A stretch of 64,000 bases of DNA from Kistimonas sp964291485 (GTDB taxonomy: Bacteria > Pseudomonadota > Gammaproteobacteria > Pseudomonadales > Endozoicomonadaceae). The notes beneath the pieces are model-generated. The model was not told the origin of the DNA. It ran no database searches and worked only from the letters and a program-made list of their open reading frames with translations. The stretch covers positions 2,046,001 to 2,110,000 of the forward strand of contig OZ220224.1 of assembly GCA_964291485.2 (NCBI GenBank), written 5' to 3'. Each line of letters begins with the position of its first letter. The stretch's first letter is position 1. A program made the position numbers and the translations under genes. Shown piece after piece: positions 17,188-26,845 of this stretch.

Positions 17188-17701
17188 CAGGAAATCCTGT
17201 CAGCCAGTATTGTCGTGCAGTCTTTCTGCTATTTGGCTGAATCATATCGTATTTCTTGGGCAGGCGTGACCGTCGGAAACCCTTTTTATGGATATATCTG
17301 TCTATTTGCGGGTCTCAAGGTTATAGCGTGCGCTGATAGTGGTGTGATAGCAGGAATGGGAGGGGGTATGGCCAATCATTCCGGCTCCATATAGGCAGAT
17401 TTAGGCCGGTATTTTTGGTGATGCAGTAAACAGCCTGTGGTATCATGCCAAAGTTTATCAAATCATTGGAAGTTGTCGGTGTTCAGGCGAACTGGATAGC
17501 CGTTTATGTTCGTCAGCAGGCTTTCGGGCACTGGCATTTACATCACTTCCCGATACCGTTGGTCGATCAGGCAGGTTTGTCTGGCTATAAGCCGGGCAGC
17601 AACCGGACAAGGGGTTCGTTTGCGCCTGTTGGCCTGGTCCCTTTGAATAGGGGGCAGGATCTGTCCGGCGGGTCATCTGTAGCAAGGAATATTGGGCGTT
17701 T
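17188..17701. other. Divergent intergenic region between mtaD and gyrA
   Basis: 514 bases without a credible gene. It should hold the mtaD promoter (left half) and the gyrA promoter and leader (right half). A TTGGTG near 17416 and a TATCAT near 17441 could be promoter elements but are 20 bases apart, so I do not call them. Small open frames here overlap the gyrA start in the wrong frame and lack coding features. Confidence 0.5.
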
Positions 17702-20305
17702 ATGGTGGATACTGCGAACGAAATTCTTCCGGTCAATATCGAAGACGAGCTGAAACAGTCGTATCTCGATTATGCCATGAGTGTAATCGTCGGGCGTGCC
17801 TTGCCCGATGTCCGTGACGGCCTCAAGCCCGTGCACCGCCGTGTGCTGTTTGCCATGAGCGAGCTGGGCAATGACTGGAACAAACCCTATAAGAAGTCCG
17901 CGCGTATCGTCGGTGATGTCATCGGTAAATACCATCCCCACGGTGACTCGGCGGTCTATGAAACCATTGTGCGCATGGCCCAGGATTTCTCCATGCGGTA
18001 TACCCTGGTCGATGGTCAGGGTAACTTCGGTTCCATCGATGGTGACTCAGCGGCAGCCATGCGTTACACCGAAATACGCATGGACAAACTCTCCCACGAG
18101 CTGCTGTCCGATCTGGACAAGGAAACCGTGGATTACGTGCCCAATTATGATGGCACGGAACAGATCCCGGCGGTCATGCCGACCCGTATCCCTAATCTGC
18201 TGGTCAACGGTTCTGCCGGTATTGCTGTCGGTATGGCCACCAATATTCCGCCCCATAACCTGAGTGAAGTGATCAACGGTTGCCTGGCGCTGATTGATGA
18301 TCCGGATATGACTGTCGATGATTTAATGGCGCATATTCCGGGGCCGGATTTTCCTACCGGCGCCATTATCAATGGTAAAGCCGGAATACTTCAGGCTTAC
18401 CGTACCGGGCGTGGCCGTATTTATATCCGTGCCCGTGCCGAAGTGGTGGATGATCCCAAGCGTAACCGGCAGATCATTATCATCCACGAGATTCCTTACC
18501 AGGTGAACAAGGCCCGGTTGATTGAAAAAATCGCCGAGCTGGTCAAAGAGCGTAAGATTGAAGGTATCTCCGAGATTCGGGATGAATCTGATAAGGATGG
18601 TCTCCGCGTAGTGATTGAGCTGCGCCGCGGTGAAGTCGGCGAAGTCGTGCTGAATAACCTGTATGCGCAGACCCAGCTGGAAAATGTTTTTGGTATCAAT
18701 GTCGTCGCTTTGGTCGACGGTCGCCCGAAAACATTGAATCTGAAAGAGTTGCTGGAAGCGTTTGTCCGTCACCGTCGTGAGGTGGTGACCCGCCGGACGG
18801 TGTATGAACTGCGCAAGGCCCGCGATCGTGGTCACCTGCTGGAAGGTCTGGCGGTTGCCCTGTCGAATATCGATCCGATTATTCAGACCATCAAGGACTC
18901 GCCGACACCTCAGGAAGCCCGTGAACGCCTCATGGCCAAAGGCTGGAGTGCCGGTTACGTCGTCAAGATGCTGGAAAGAGCAGGTCAGGATGCCTGTCGT
19001 CCGGAAGATCTGCCGTCAGCCTATGGTATTCAGGGAGATCTGTACCACCTGTCACCGGCTCAGGCCCACGCCATCCTTGAGATGAAGCTGCATCGTCTGA
19101 CCGGCCTTGAGCATGAAAAGCTGCTGACAGAATATCAGGAGCTGCTGACCAAAATTGCAGAGTTGAGCCTGATCCTGGCGGATCCGGAACGTCTGATGAA
19201 CGTTATCCGTGAAGAACTGCAAAAAGTGCTTGAGGAATTCGGCGATGAGCGTCGCACTGAAATCACCAGTTCCCGTCGTGACCTGACCGTTGAAGATTTG
19301 ATCACCGAAGAAGACATGGTCGTCACCCTGTCCCATGCCGGTTATGCCAAGACAACCCCGCTGGCTGAATACCAGGCGCAGCGCCGTGGTGGCCGCGGCA
19401 AGGCGGCGGCATCGGTCAAGGAAGAAGATTTCGTTGAGCATATGCTGGTGGCTAATACCCATACCCGTATCCTGCTGTTCTCCAGCAAGGGCAAGGTGTA
19501 CTGGCTGAAGGTCTATGAGATTCCCCAGGCGGGTCGTACGTCCCGTGGTCGTCCGGTGGTGAATATCCTGCCGTTGGCGGAAGGTGAAAAGATTACTGCC
19601 ATGCTGCCGGTTGAGGAGTTTGCCGAAGGGCATTACGTCTTTATGGCCACGTTGCGTGGTACGGTCAAGAAAGTACCGTTGGAGCAGTTCTCACGTCCGC
19701 GTTCTTCCGGTCTGATTGCCCTTGAGTTGAATGAAGACGATATGCTGGTGGGTGCTGCGATCACTGATGGCGATCGTGATGTCATGATGCTGAGTAATAG
19801 CGGCAAGGCGATTCGCTTCAAGGAAACCGATGTTCGCGCCATGGGGCGAACCGCCCGTGGTGTCCGTGGTATGCGTCTTGCGGATGATCAGCATGTCATT
19901 TCCCTGATCATTCCGGATGATGATGCGCATATCCTGACCGCCAGTGAAAATGGTTACGGCAAACGTTCTGTCGTCAATGACTTCCGTCTGACCGGTCGTG
20001 GGGGGCAGGGGGTTATCGCCATGCAGTGCAATGACCGTAATGGCCAGATGGTCGGAGCGGTGCAGGTGTCTGGTGGTGATGAGATTATGCTGATTTCTGA
20101 CCACGGTACGCTGGTGCGTACGCGTGTTGAGGAAATTTCCGTAATGAGCCGTAATACTCAGGGCGTCCGCCTGATTCGACTCTCTGCCGGTGAGCGCCTT
20201 GTGGGTGTGGAACGGGTAGATGAGCCCGAGGAAGACGAATCTGTCCTGGCAGATGATGGTATCCAGGAGCCGGATGCCGAAGCGGAAACTGCAACGGAAA
20301 GTTAA
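17702..20305 (+). CDS. gyrA: DNA gyrase subunit A
   Basis: Full-length GyrA, 867 residues, the cleavage/religation subunit of DNA gyrase. The N-terminus NEILPVNIEDELKQSYLDYAMS is canonical. The catalytic tyrosine is Tyr122 in AAAMRYTE. The quinolone-resistance region reads HPHGDSAVYETIV, giving Ser83 and Glu87 in E. coli numbering. Glu instead of the Asp usual at 87 in enterics is noted, but Glu is normal in other bacteria. The GyrA box QRRGGRG, needed for DNA wrapping, is near residue 560 and begins the beta-pinwheel domain. The acidic C-terminal tail (EPDAEAETATES) is short. The start is ATG 17702; GTG 17705 follows directly. Confidence 0.98.
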   Translation: MVDTANEILPVNIEDELKQSYLDYAMSVIVGRALPDVRDGLKPVHRRVLFAMSELGNDWNKPYKKSARIVGDVIGKYHPHGDSAVYETIVRMAQDFSMRYTLVDGQGNFGSIDGDSAAAMRYTEIRMDKLSHELLSDLDKETVDYVPNYDGTEQIPAVMPTRIPNLLVNGSAGIAVGMATNIPPHNLSEVINGCLALIDDPDMTVDDLMAHIPGPDFPTGAIINGKAGILQAYRTGRGRIYIRARAEVVDDPKRNRQIIIIHEIPYQVNKARLIEKIAELVKERKIEGISEIRDESDKDGLRVVIELRRGEVGEVVLNNLYAQTQLENVFGINVVALVDGRPKTLNLKELLEAFVRHRREVVTRRTVYELRKARDRGHLLEGLAVALSNIDPIIQTIKDSPTPQEARERLMAKGWSAGYVVKMLERAGQDACRPEDLPSAYGIQGDLYHLSPAQAHAILEMKLHRLTGLEHEKLLTEYQELLTKIAELSLILADPERLMNVIREELQKVLEEFGDERRTEITSSRRDLTVEDLITEEDMVVTLSHAGYAKTTPLAEYQAQRRGGRGKAAASVKEEDFVEHMLVANTHTRILLFSSKGKVYWLKVYEIPQAGRTSRGRPVVNILPLAEGEKITAMLPVEEFAEGHYVFMATLRGTVKKVPLEQFSRPRSSGLIALELNEDDMLVGAAITDGDRDVMMLSNSGKAIRFKETDVRAMGRTARGVRGMRLADDQHVISLIIPDDDAHILTASENGYGKRSVVNDFRLTGRGGQGVIAMQCNDRNGQMVGAVQVSGGDEIMLISDHGTLVRTRVEEISVMSRNTQGVRLIRLSAGERLVGVERVDEPEEDESVLADDGIQEPDAEAETATES

Positions 20306-20317
20306 GCGTTACTCAGG

Positions 20318-20346
20318 CAGGCTGTAACCATCACTGGTGCAGCCTG
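20318..20346 (+). terminator. Hairpin after gyrA
   Basis: CAGGCTG (20318-20324) and CAGCCTG (20340-20346) can pair over seven bases around a 15-base loop, 12 bases after the gyrA stop, followed by TTCCTTA. It is a weak terminator candidate, and some readthrough into serC is likely. Confidence 0.45.
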
Positions 20347-20490
20347 TTCCTTATGGGTGACGTAACAAGTGTGCAGAAGTTGCAATAAAAACGAAAATCG
20401 AGCCAAGCGAGCAAACTTTTCCGATTATTCCCTGTCAAACAAGAATTAGCGGATAAAAGTGCGAAACGGTGAAAAACAGGCAGTGCCGTC

Positions 20491-21573
20491 ATGACAAGAG
20501 CCTTTAATTTCTGTGCGGGTCCCGCCGCATTACCCACTGAAGTCCTTGAGCAAGCCCGCGATGAAATGCTGGACTGGCAGGGTCGTGGCATTTCGGTCAT
20601 GGAGACCAGTCACCGTAACCCGGAGTTTATGGCGGTGGCTACGCAGGCGGAGCAGGATCTGCGTGATCTGCTCGCCATTCCCGATAACTACCGCGTTTTG
20701 TTTATGCAGGGTGGAGCGACTGCGCAATTTGCGACAGTACCGCTGAATCTTCTGGGTAAGCGGATGTCGGCGGACTACCTCGATACCGGACACTGGTCTT
20801 CCAAAGCGATTAAAGAAGCCTCTCGTTATTGTCGGGTGAATGTTGTGGCCAGTAGTGCTGATTCCAACTATGCGATAGTGCCTGACGCTTCGCAGTGGCG
20901 CTTGTCATCCGATGCCGCCTACGTGCACTATACCCCGAACGAAACCATTGGTGGTCTGGCTTTTGCCGATATTCCGGATACCGGTGATATTCCGCTAGTG
21001 GCGGATATGTCCTCATCTATCCTTTCCGAACCGCTGGATATCAGTCGCTTCGGCCTGATCTATGCCGGTGCGCAAAAAAATATCGGCCCTGCGGGTATCA
21101 CACTGGTTATCGTGCGTGAAGATCTGATGGGTTTTGCTTCGGATGCCTGCCCGTCGCTCCAGAACTACCAGTTGGTTTCGGATAATGACTCGATGCTCAA
21201 TACACCGCCAACCTTTGCCTGGTACCTGTCTGGACTGGTCTTTCAGTGGCTCAAGCGTCAAGGTGGATTGAGCGCTATTCAGGCCCTGAATCAGCGTAAG
21301 GCTGGCAAACTGTATGCGGCCATTGATGGCAGTGATTTTTACAGTAACCCGATTGAGACCGCTTACCGGTCCATCATGAATGTGCCGTTCCGCTTGGCAG
21401 ATGATGCCCTCAATAGCACGTTTCTGAGTGAGGCCACGGAGGCTGGCTTATTAAACCTCAAGGGGCACCGGATTGTCGGCGGTATGCGCGCCAGCATCTA
21501 CAATGCAGTGCCTGAGGCGGCTGTTGATGCGCTGGTTGCCTTTATGGCGGACTTTGAGCGACGTTACGGGTGA
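20491..21573 (+). CDS. serC: Phosphoserine aminotransferase SerC
   Basis: PLP-dependent aminotransferase (360 residues, family 360-362) converting 3-phosphohydroxypyruvate to phosphoserine; it also acts in pyridoxal phosphate synthesis in gammaproteobacteria. The family start FNFCAGPAALP is intact, followed by METSHRNPEFM, LFMQGGATAQFA, YVHYTPNETIGG and the PLP-lysine segment IYAGAQKNIGPAG near residue 196. The gene heads the serC-pheA-hisC-tyrA/aroA-cmk-rpsA aromatic and translation cluster. The start ATG is 185 bases after gyrA. Confidence 0.97.
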   Translation: MTRAFNFCAGPAALPTEVLEQARDEMLDWQGRGISVMETSHRNPEFMAVATQAEQDLRDLLAIPDNYRVLFMQGGATAQFATVPLNLLGKRMSADYLDTGHWSSKAIKEASRYCRVNVVASSADSNYAIVPDASQWRLSSDAAYVHYTPNETIGGLAFADIPDTGDIPLVADMSSSILSEPLDISRFGLIYAGAQKNIGPAGITLVIVREDLMGFASDACPSLQNYQLVSDNDSMLNTPPTFAWYLSGLVFQWLKRQGGLSAIQALNQRKAGKLYAAIDGSDFYSNPIETAYRSIMNVPFRLADDALNSTFLSEATEAGLLNLKGHRIVGGMRASIYNAVPEAAVDALVAFMADFERRYG

Positions 21574-21647
21574 TCGTGTTCTTTATAAAAAGCCTGTCTT
21601 CTACGCATGGCTGTTTGGCGAGTGATAACGGATAACGGGTGATCGAG

Positions 21648-22742
21648 ATGGCAGACCAGGAAAAAGAGCTGAAAGGGCTTCGGGATAAAATCGACAGTAT
21701 CGATGGCAAGATTCTTGAGCTGATCAGCGCCCGTGCGGCAGTGGCCCAGGAGGTCGCCAGGGTCAAGGAGGCGGCGGGTACTACGGATGCTTTTTTCTAT
21801 CGCCCGGAGCGCGAGGCCCAGGTGTTGCGGCGGATCATGTCGCGTAATGACGGACCTCTCGACGATGAGGAAATGGCCCGGCTGTTTCGTGAAATTATGT
21901 CGGCCTGTCTTGCGCTCGAAGAGCCGGTACGGGTTGCCTACCTGGGGCCTGAGGGAACCTTTACTCAGCAGGCAGCGCTGAAGCATTTTGGGCATTCTGC
22001 GGTCAGTGTGCCCATGGCGGCTATTGATGAAGTGTTCCGGGAAGTGGAGTCGGGTGCGGTCAATTACGGTGTAGTACCGGTAGAGAACTCATCGGAAGGG
22101 GTGGTCAGTCATACCCTGGATTCCTTTATTCATTCATCGATGCGTATTTGTGGTGAGGTGGTGTTGCGAATCCATCAGCACCTCCTGGTCGGGGAGAATA
22201 CCCGCGAGGAAAAAATCACGCGCGTTTATTCCCATGCTCAGTCGCTGGCGCAATGCCGTAAATGGCTGGATTCCCACTGGCCCATGGTGGAGAAAGTGGC
22301 TGTCAGCAGCAATGCTGAGGCGGCGCGGCGGGTCAAGGGCGAGTGGAACTCGGCAGCGATTGCCGGTGATATGGCCTGCGAGCTGTACGGGCTGAAAAAA
22401 GTTGCTGAAAAGATTGAAGATGAGCCGGATAACTCCACTCGATTCCTGATTATTGGCAACCAGGATGTGCCGGCCAGCAATGAAGACAAAACGTCTATCG
22501 TTGTCTCCATGCGAAACCAGCCGGGCAGCCTCCACAGGTTGCTGGCACCATTTCATTGCTATGACATTGACCTGACCCGGATCGAAAGTCGTCCGTCACG
22601 TTCTGGCGCCTGGAATTATGTCTTCTTCATTGATTTTACCGGCCACCGGGATGATCCGAAGGTGCAGTATGTGCTGAAGGAGGTTGAGGCATTTGCCTCA
22701 GAGTTGAAGGTGCTGGGTTCATACCCCAAAGGGGTTCTGTAA
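21648..22742 (+). CDS. pheA: Bifunctional chorismate mutase/prephenate dehydratase PheA
   Basis: Commits chorismate to phenylalanine. The order is an N-terminal AroQ chorismate mutase domain (about 1-90, with LRDKIDSIDGKILELISAR and YRPEREAQVLRRI), a prephenate dehydratase domain (about 95-270, with YLGPEGTFTQQAA, VPVENSSEGVV and the catalytic NSTRFLIIG), and a C-terminal ACT domain (about 280-360, with KTSIVVSMRNQPGSLHRLL and the Phe-binding ESRPSRSG) for feedback inhibition. ATG 21648 gives an N-terminus like relatives; GTG 21639 would add three residues. No leader-peptide attenuator is apparent in the 74-base gap. Confidence 0.97.
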   Translation: MADQEKELKGLRDKIDSIDGKILELISARAAVAQEVARVKEAAGTTDAFFYRPEREAQVLRRIMSRNDGPLDDEEMARLFREIMSACLALEEPVRVAYLGPEGTFTQQAALKHFGHSAVSVPMAAIDEVFREVESGAVNYGVVPVENSSEGVVSHTLDSFIHSSMRICGEVVLRIHQHLLVGENTREEKITRVYSHAQSLAQCRKWLDSHWPMVEKVAVSSNAEAARRVKGEWNSAAIAGDMACELYGLKKVAEKIEDEPDNSTRFLIIGNQDVPASNEDKTSIVVSMRNQPGSLHRLLAPFHCYDIDLTRIESRPSRSGAWNYVFFIDFTGHRDDPKVQYVLKEVEAFASELKVLGSYPKGVL

Positions 22743-22793
22743 ATCACCTAGTGACGGGCTCTCAGGCTCGCAATATCGGGAGTAAAAGCAGAG

Positions 22794-23918
22794 ATGGGGT
22801 GTGATTACATAGCGCTGGCAAATCCAGGGGTTCAGGGGCTGCAACCGTATCAGCCGGGAAAGCCGGTCAGTGAAGTCGCCAGAGAGCTGGGGTTGGAAGA
22901 AAGTGCGATTGTGAAGCTGGCGAGCAATGAAAACCCGTTGGGTCCTTCACAAAAAGCGGTAGATGCGATGGCTCGGGCTGTGGGTGATTTGGCCCGCTAT
23001 CCAGATGGTAATGGCTTCGCGTTGAAAGCGGCGCTGTCAGCTAAGTATGGTATTGCGGCTGAGTGTTTTACGCTGGGTAATGGCTCCAATGACGTTCTCG
23101 AACTTGTGGCCAGAGCCTATGTGGCACCGGGTGATGAGGTCATTTTCTCCGAGCATGCCTTTGCGGTATATCCCATTGTGACCCTGGGCGTAGGTGGTGT
23201 CCCTGTTGTTGCTCCGGCTCAGGACTGGGGGCATGATCTGGCTGCCATGGCAGACCGTGTCAGCGACAAGACTCGTGTCATATTTATTGCCAATCCCAAT
23301 AATCCAACAGGTACCTGGCTGAAGCGCGAGGCATTGCAGACGTTTCTGGACGGCGTGCCTGAGCATATCATCGTCGTTCTCGACGAGGCTTACTGCGAAT
23401 ATGTTGATGAGACGGAGTACCCCAATGGGTTGCTCTGGCTGGAGCAGTATCCGAATCTTGTTGTGACGCGCACGTTTTCCAAGCTCTATGGGCTTGCCGG
23501 GTTGCGGATTGGCTATGCGGTGGCCGGTGCATCAATTAACAATGTGCTGAATCGTATCCGGCAGCCGTTCAATGTGAACAGTGTGGCTATGGAAGGTGCG
23601 CTTGCCGTTTTGGAAGACGATGCGTATCTTGCACGTTCCCGGCAAGTGAATACAGATGGCTTGCGTCAGCTTGAAGTCGGGCTTACCAGTCTGGGGCTGT
23701 CGTGGATTCCCTCAATTGGCAACTTTATCACGTTTGATACCGGCGGTGATGCGAATGGTATCTTTGACCGTCTGTTGCAGCGTGGTGTGATCGTGCGTCC
23801 GATTGCAGCTTATGGTATGCCGAGCCATCTACGGGTATCTGTAGGTACAGAGGTTGAGAATCAGCAATTTCTGGATGCCTTGAGTGCAGTCCTGAAGGAG
23901 ATCGCCGATGGCGGATAA
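22794..23918 (+). CDS. hisC: Histidinol-phosphate/aromatic aminotransferase HisC
   Basis: Class I/II PLP aminotransferase of 374 residues. Markers are IVKLASNENPLGPS, LGNGSNDVLEL, FIANPNNPTGTW, VLDEAYCEYV and the PLP lysine in TRTFSKLYGLAGLRIGYA near residue 229. Placement between pheA and tyrA-aroA, as for hisC2 in Pseudomonas, suggests that it serves aromatic amino acid transamination (phenylpyruvate or 4-hydroxyphenylpyruvate) as well as, or instead of, histidine synthesis. Its 3' end overlaps the next gene by 11 bases, indicating co-translation. Confidence 0.93.
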   Translation: MGCDYIALANPGVQGLQPYQPGKPVSEVARELGLEESAIVKLASNENPLGPSQKAVDAMARAVGDLARYPDGNGFALKAALSAKYGIAAECFTLGNGSNDVLELVARAYVAPGDEVIFSEHAFAVYPIVTLGVGGVPVVAPAQDWGHDLAAMADRVSDKTRVIFIANPNNPTGTWLKREALQTFLDGVPEHIIVVLDEAYCEYVDETEYPNGLLWLEQYPNLVVTRTFSKLYGLAGLRIGYAVAGASINNVLNRIRQPFNVNSVAMEGALAVLEDDAYLARSRQVNTDGLRQLEVGLTSLGLSWIPSIGNFITFDTGGDANGIFDRLLQRGVIVRPIAAYGMPSHLRVSVGTEVENQQFLDALSAVLKEIADGG

Positions 23919-26160
23919 ACCCTCACTGCCGCCGCTATCGGATAGTACAGTACTGGTGATTGGGTTAGGGATGATTGGTGGATCCCTGGCCGCTGCGCTG
24001 AAGCAGCGGGATGCTTGCCATCGTGTGCTTGCATGGGATCGTGATCGGCAATCGCTGGCTATTGCATTGGAGCAGGCCATTATTGATGGCTATCCAGACT
24101 CTCTGGAGGTGGCAGTTAATGATGCAGACCTTCTGGTGTTAGCGGTTCCCATTCTCGGTATTGGGTCACTGCTGGAAGAGTTGGCCTGTCTCAAGGTTGA
24201 CTGGTCCTGCAAAGTCATTACTGATGTAGGCAGCTGTAAGCAGGTTGTCGTGGATAGTGCCCGGAATGCTTTTGGAGGCTTGCCGGAGAATCTGGTGCCT
24301 GGTCATCCTATCGCGGGTTCCGAGCGGAGTGGAGTTCTGGCGGCGAATCCGGATTTGTTTGAGGCTCACAAGGTTATCCTAACCCCGACAGAACAAAGCG
24401 CTGAAAAGGCAATCAATCGTGTGACAGGGTTGTGGGCAGCCTGTGGTGCGGATGTGCTTCACATGGATGTCGTTCATCATGATGAGGTGCTGGCAAAAAC
24501 CAGTCATTTGCCTCATTTATTGGCATTTTCTCTGGTGGATACTCTCGCTGGTGAGAAGGATAACCAGGATATCTTTCGTTATGCAGCGGGTGGATTCAGG
24601 GACTTTACCCGGATTGCCGCCAGCGATCCCACCATGTGGCATGATGTTTTTCAGGCCAATCGCCAGGCTGTGCTGGAAGCGCTGGATGCGTTTCGGGAGG
24701 GTCTGGACACTTTGTATCAAGCCGTTTCAAGCGGTGACAGTCAAACCATGCGGGGTATCTTCACCCGGGCCAGGGCGGCGCGGGAGCATTTTACCAGCAT
24801 GCTGGAAAATCAGGCGTATCTGAAACCCATGACAAACAGTCAGTTGACCTATGTGGCCCAGCCGGGCGGTTCCGTACGCGGTGATATTCGTGTGCCAGGC
24901 GATAAATCGATTTCTCACCGATCCATCATGTTGGGCGCCCTTGCGCAGGGCGTCACGGAAGTTGATGGTTTTCTGGAGGGTGAGGATGCGCTGGCGACGC
25001 TGCAGGCGTTTCGCGATATGGGTGTGGTCATTGAAGGTCCACACAATGGGCATGTCACTATTTATGGTGTTGGGTTGCACGGCCTGAAGCAGCCGGCTGG
25101 GCCGCTCTACCTGGGCAATGCCGGTACTGCCATGCGACTGATGGCCGGGCTGATGGCCGCTCAAGGCTTTGATGTTGAATTGACTGGTGATGAATCTCTG
25201 TCAAAACGGCCCATGGGACGTGTGGTTGATCCTCTGCGGGATATGGGTGCGGAGATTGAGACTGCGCCGGAAGGGCGTCCGCCGTTGAAAGTCCGTGGTG
25301 GTCGCTTGCTTAAGGGTGTCTCCTATACCATGCCGATGGCGTCTGCACAGGTGAAATCGTGTTTGTTGTTGGCTGGTCTCTATGCCGAAGGTGAAACGTC
25401 TGTAACTGAACCGGGCGTGACCCGCGACCATACCGAGCGTATGCTGTCGGGTTTTGGTTATCCCGTCACTGTCGATGATAATCATGCTGCGCTTGTTGGC
25501 GGAGGTTCGCTGACGGCAACGACAATCGATATTCCTGCAGATATTTCATCTGCGGCATTTTTCATGGTGGCTGCGAGTATCGCACCGGATTCCGATGTGT
25601 TGTTGAAGCACGTGGGGATTAATCCGACCCGCACCGGCGTTATTGATATCCTGCGCCTGATGGGGGCGGATATTACCCTCGACAATGAACAGGCAGTCGG
25701 TGGCGAACCAGTGGCTGATATCCGGGTACGCTCAGCCCAACTCAAAGGGATTGAAATGCCGCAGGAATTGGTGCCGCTGGCGATTGACGAGTTTCCCGTG
25801 CTGTTTGTTGCAGCAGCCTGTGCAGAAGGGAAAACGTTGTTGCGTGGTGCAGAGGAGTTGCGGGTCAAGGAAAGTGACAGAATCCAGTCCATGGCGGATG
25901 GATTGCAGGCGCTTGGTATTGATGCTCGGCCGTTGCCGGATGGTATTGAAATTCTGGGTGGTGACATGGGTGGCGCAACCATCGACAGCCATGGTGACCA
26001 CCGTATTGCCATGGCCTTTGCGGTGGCGGCGTTGCGTGCCAGTGATGAGATTATCATCAAGGATTGCGGCAATGTTGCTACCTCATTCCCCAATTTTGTG
26101 GAGCTTGCCGATTCGGTTGGTTTCAGACTTAAAGTGATTGAGAAGATCAGACGTGATTGA
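23908..26160 (+). CDS. TyrA-AroA fusion: prephenate/arogenate dehydrogenase + EPSP synthase
   Basis: Single 750-residue frame with two enzymes. Residues about 1-295 are a TyrA dehydrogenase (NAD motif VLVIGLGMIGGSLAAAL, then LAVPILGIG, GHPIAGSERSGV and the catalytic region VHHDEVLAKTSHLPHLLAFSL). Residues about 310-750 are 5-enolpyruvylshikimate-3-phosphate synthase (GDIRVPGDKSISHRSIMLG, LYLGNAGTAMRLMAGL, LSKRPMGRVVDPLR, ELRVKESDRIQSMADGL, DSHGDHRIAMAFAVAAL). EPSP synthase makes the chorismate precursor, and TyrA leads to tyrosine. The fusion is a known arrangement in Pseudomonas and relatives. The frame is continuous with no internal stop or obvious restart. Confidence 0.96.
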   Translation: MADKPSLPPLSDSTVLVIGLGMIGGSLAAALKQRDACHRVLAWDRDRQSLAIALEQAIIDGYPDSLEVAVNDADLLVLAVPILGIGSLLEELACLKVDWSCKVITDVGSCKQVVVDSARNAFGGLPENLVPGHPIAGSERSGVLAANPDLFEAHKVILTPTEQSAEKAINRVTGLWAACGADVLHMDVVHHDEVLAKTSHLPHLLAFSLVDTLAGEKDNQDIFRYAAGGFRDFTRIAASDPTMWHDVFQANRQAVLEALDAFREGLDTLYQAVSSGDSQTMRGIFTRARAAREHFTSMLENQAYLKPMTNSQLTYVAQPGGSVRGDIRVPGDKSISHRSIMLGALAQGVTEVDGFLEGEDALATLQAFRDMGVVIEGPHNGHVTIYGVGLHGLKQPAGPLYLGNAGTAMRLMAGLMAAQGFDVELTGDESLSKRPMGRVVDPLRDMGAEIETAPEGRPPLKVRGGRLLKGVSYTMPMASAQVKSCLLLAGLYAEGETSVTEPGVTRDHTERMLSGFGYPVTVDDNHAALVGGGSLTATTIDIPADISSAAFFMVAASIAPDSDVLLKHVGINPTRTGVIDILRLMGADITLDNEQAVGGEPVADIRVRSAQLKGIEMPQELVPLAIDEFPVLFVAAACAEGKTLLRGAEELRVKESDRIQSMADGLQALGIDARPLPDGIEILGGDMGGATIDSHGDHRIAMAFAVAALRASDEIIIKDCGNVATSFPNFVELADSVGFRLKVIEKIRRD

Positions 26161-26845
26161 AAACATTGTTCCTGTTGTAACCATTGATGGTCCGGGAGGA
26201 TCCGGTAAGGGAACGCTTGCCCGTTTGCTGGCCCGTGAGTTGGGCTGGCACCTTCTGGATAGTGGTGCACTGTATCGTTTGACGGCGCTGGCGGCTGTGA
26301 ATCACGGCGTCAGTCTGGAAGATGAAGAATCCCTGAAAGTGCTGGCAGCCCATTTGGATGTGCAGTTTCTGGCCGGTGGTGATGGTGCCTCCGAAGGCGG
26401 CATCGTGCTCGAAGGTGAGCATGTGGAAAATGCGATCCGTACCGAGGAGGTGGGTGCCTGGGCATCAAAAATCGCGACTCTACCGGAAGTGCGCAGGGCG
26501 CTGTTGTCAAGGCAGCGGGCGTTTGCGGAAATGCCGGGGTTGGTTGCTGATGGCCGGGATATGGGAACGGTGGTATTTGATGATGCGAACATTAAATTCT
26601 ACCTCACCGCCAGCACGGAAGAGCGCGCAAAACGCCGATTTGAGCAGTTGCAAGGCCAAGGGGTAGATGTTAGTCTTGATCGCCTTTTAGCCGATATAAA
26701 GGCACGGGATGATCAGGATAGCAATCGTGCGATTGCGCCGCTCAAGCCCGCTGATGATGCGATTATCATAGACAGCACTAAACTGACAATACAGGAAGTG
26801 CTGGATAAAGTGCTGGATACCATGCGTCGTAACGCAGTGATCTGA
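26153..26845 (+). CDS. cmk: Cytidylate kinase
   Basis: CMP/dCMP kinase of about 230 residues. The P-loop IDGPGGSGKGTLAR is at residues 10-23, followed by LDSGALYRLTALAA, the CMP-site motif RDMGTVVFDDANIKFYLTAS and the lid RAKRRFEQL; the C-terminal DDQDSNRAIAPLKPADDA is family-typical. I take GTG 26153 (overlapping the preceding stop by eight bases) as start because it places the P-loop at the usual distance; a TTG at 26138 is less likely. The position before rpsA is conserved across gammaproteobacteria. Confidence 0.95.
   Translation: MIENIVPVVTIDGPGGSGKGTLARLLARELGWHLLDSGALYRLTALAAVNHGVSLEDEESLKVLAAHLDVQFLAGGDGASEGGIVLEGEHVENAIRTEEVGAWASKIATLPEVRRALLSRQRAFAEMPGLVADGRDMGTVVFDDANIKFYLTASTEERAKRRFEQLQGQGVDVSLDRLLADIKARDDQDSNRAIAPLKPADDAIIIDSTKLTIQEVLDKVLDTMRRNAVI

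Noticed and set aside
17445..17753. Open frame upstream of and overlapping the gyrA start
   Set aside because: It overlaps gyrA in another frame and lacks a ribosome site and recognisable protein features.
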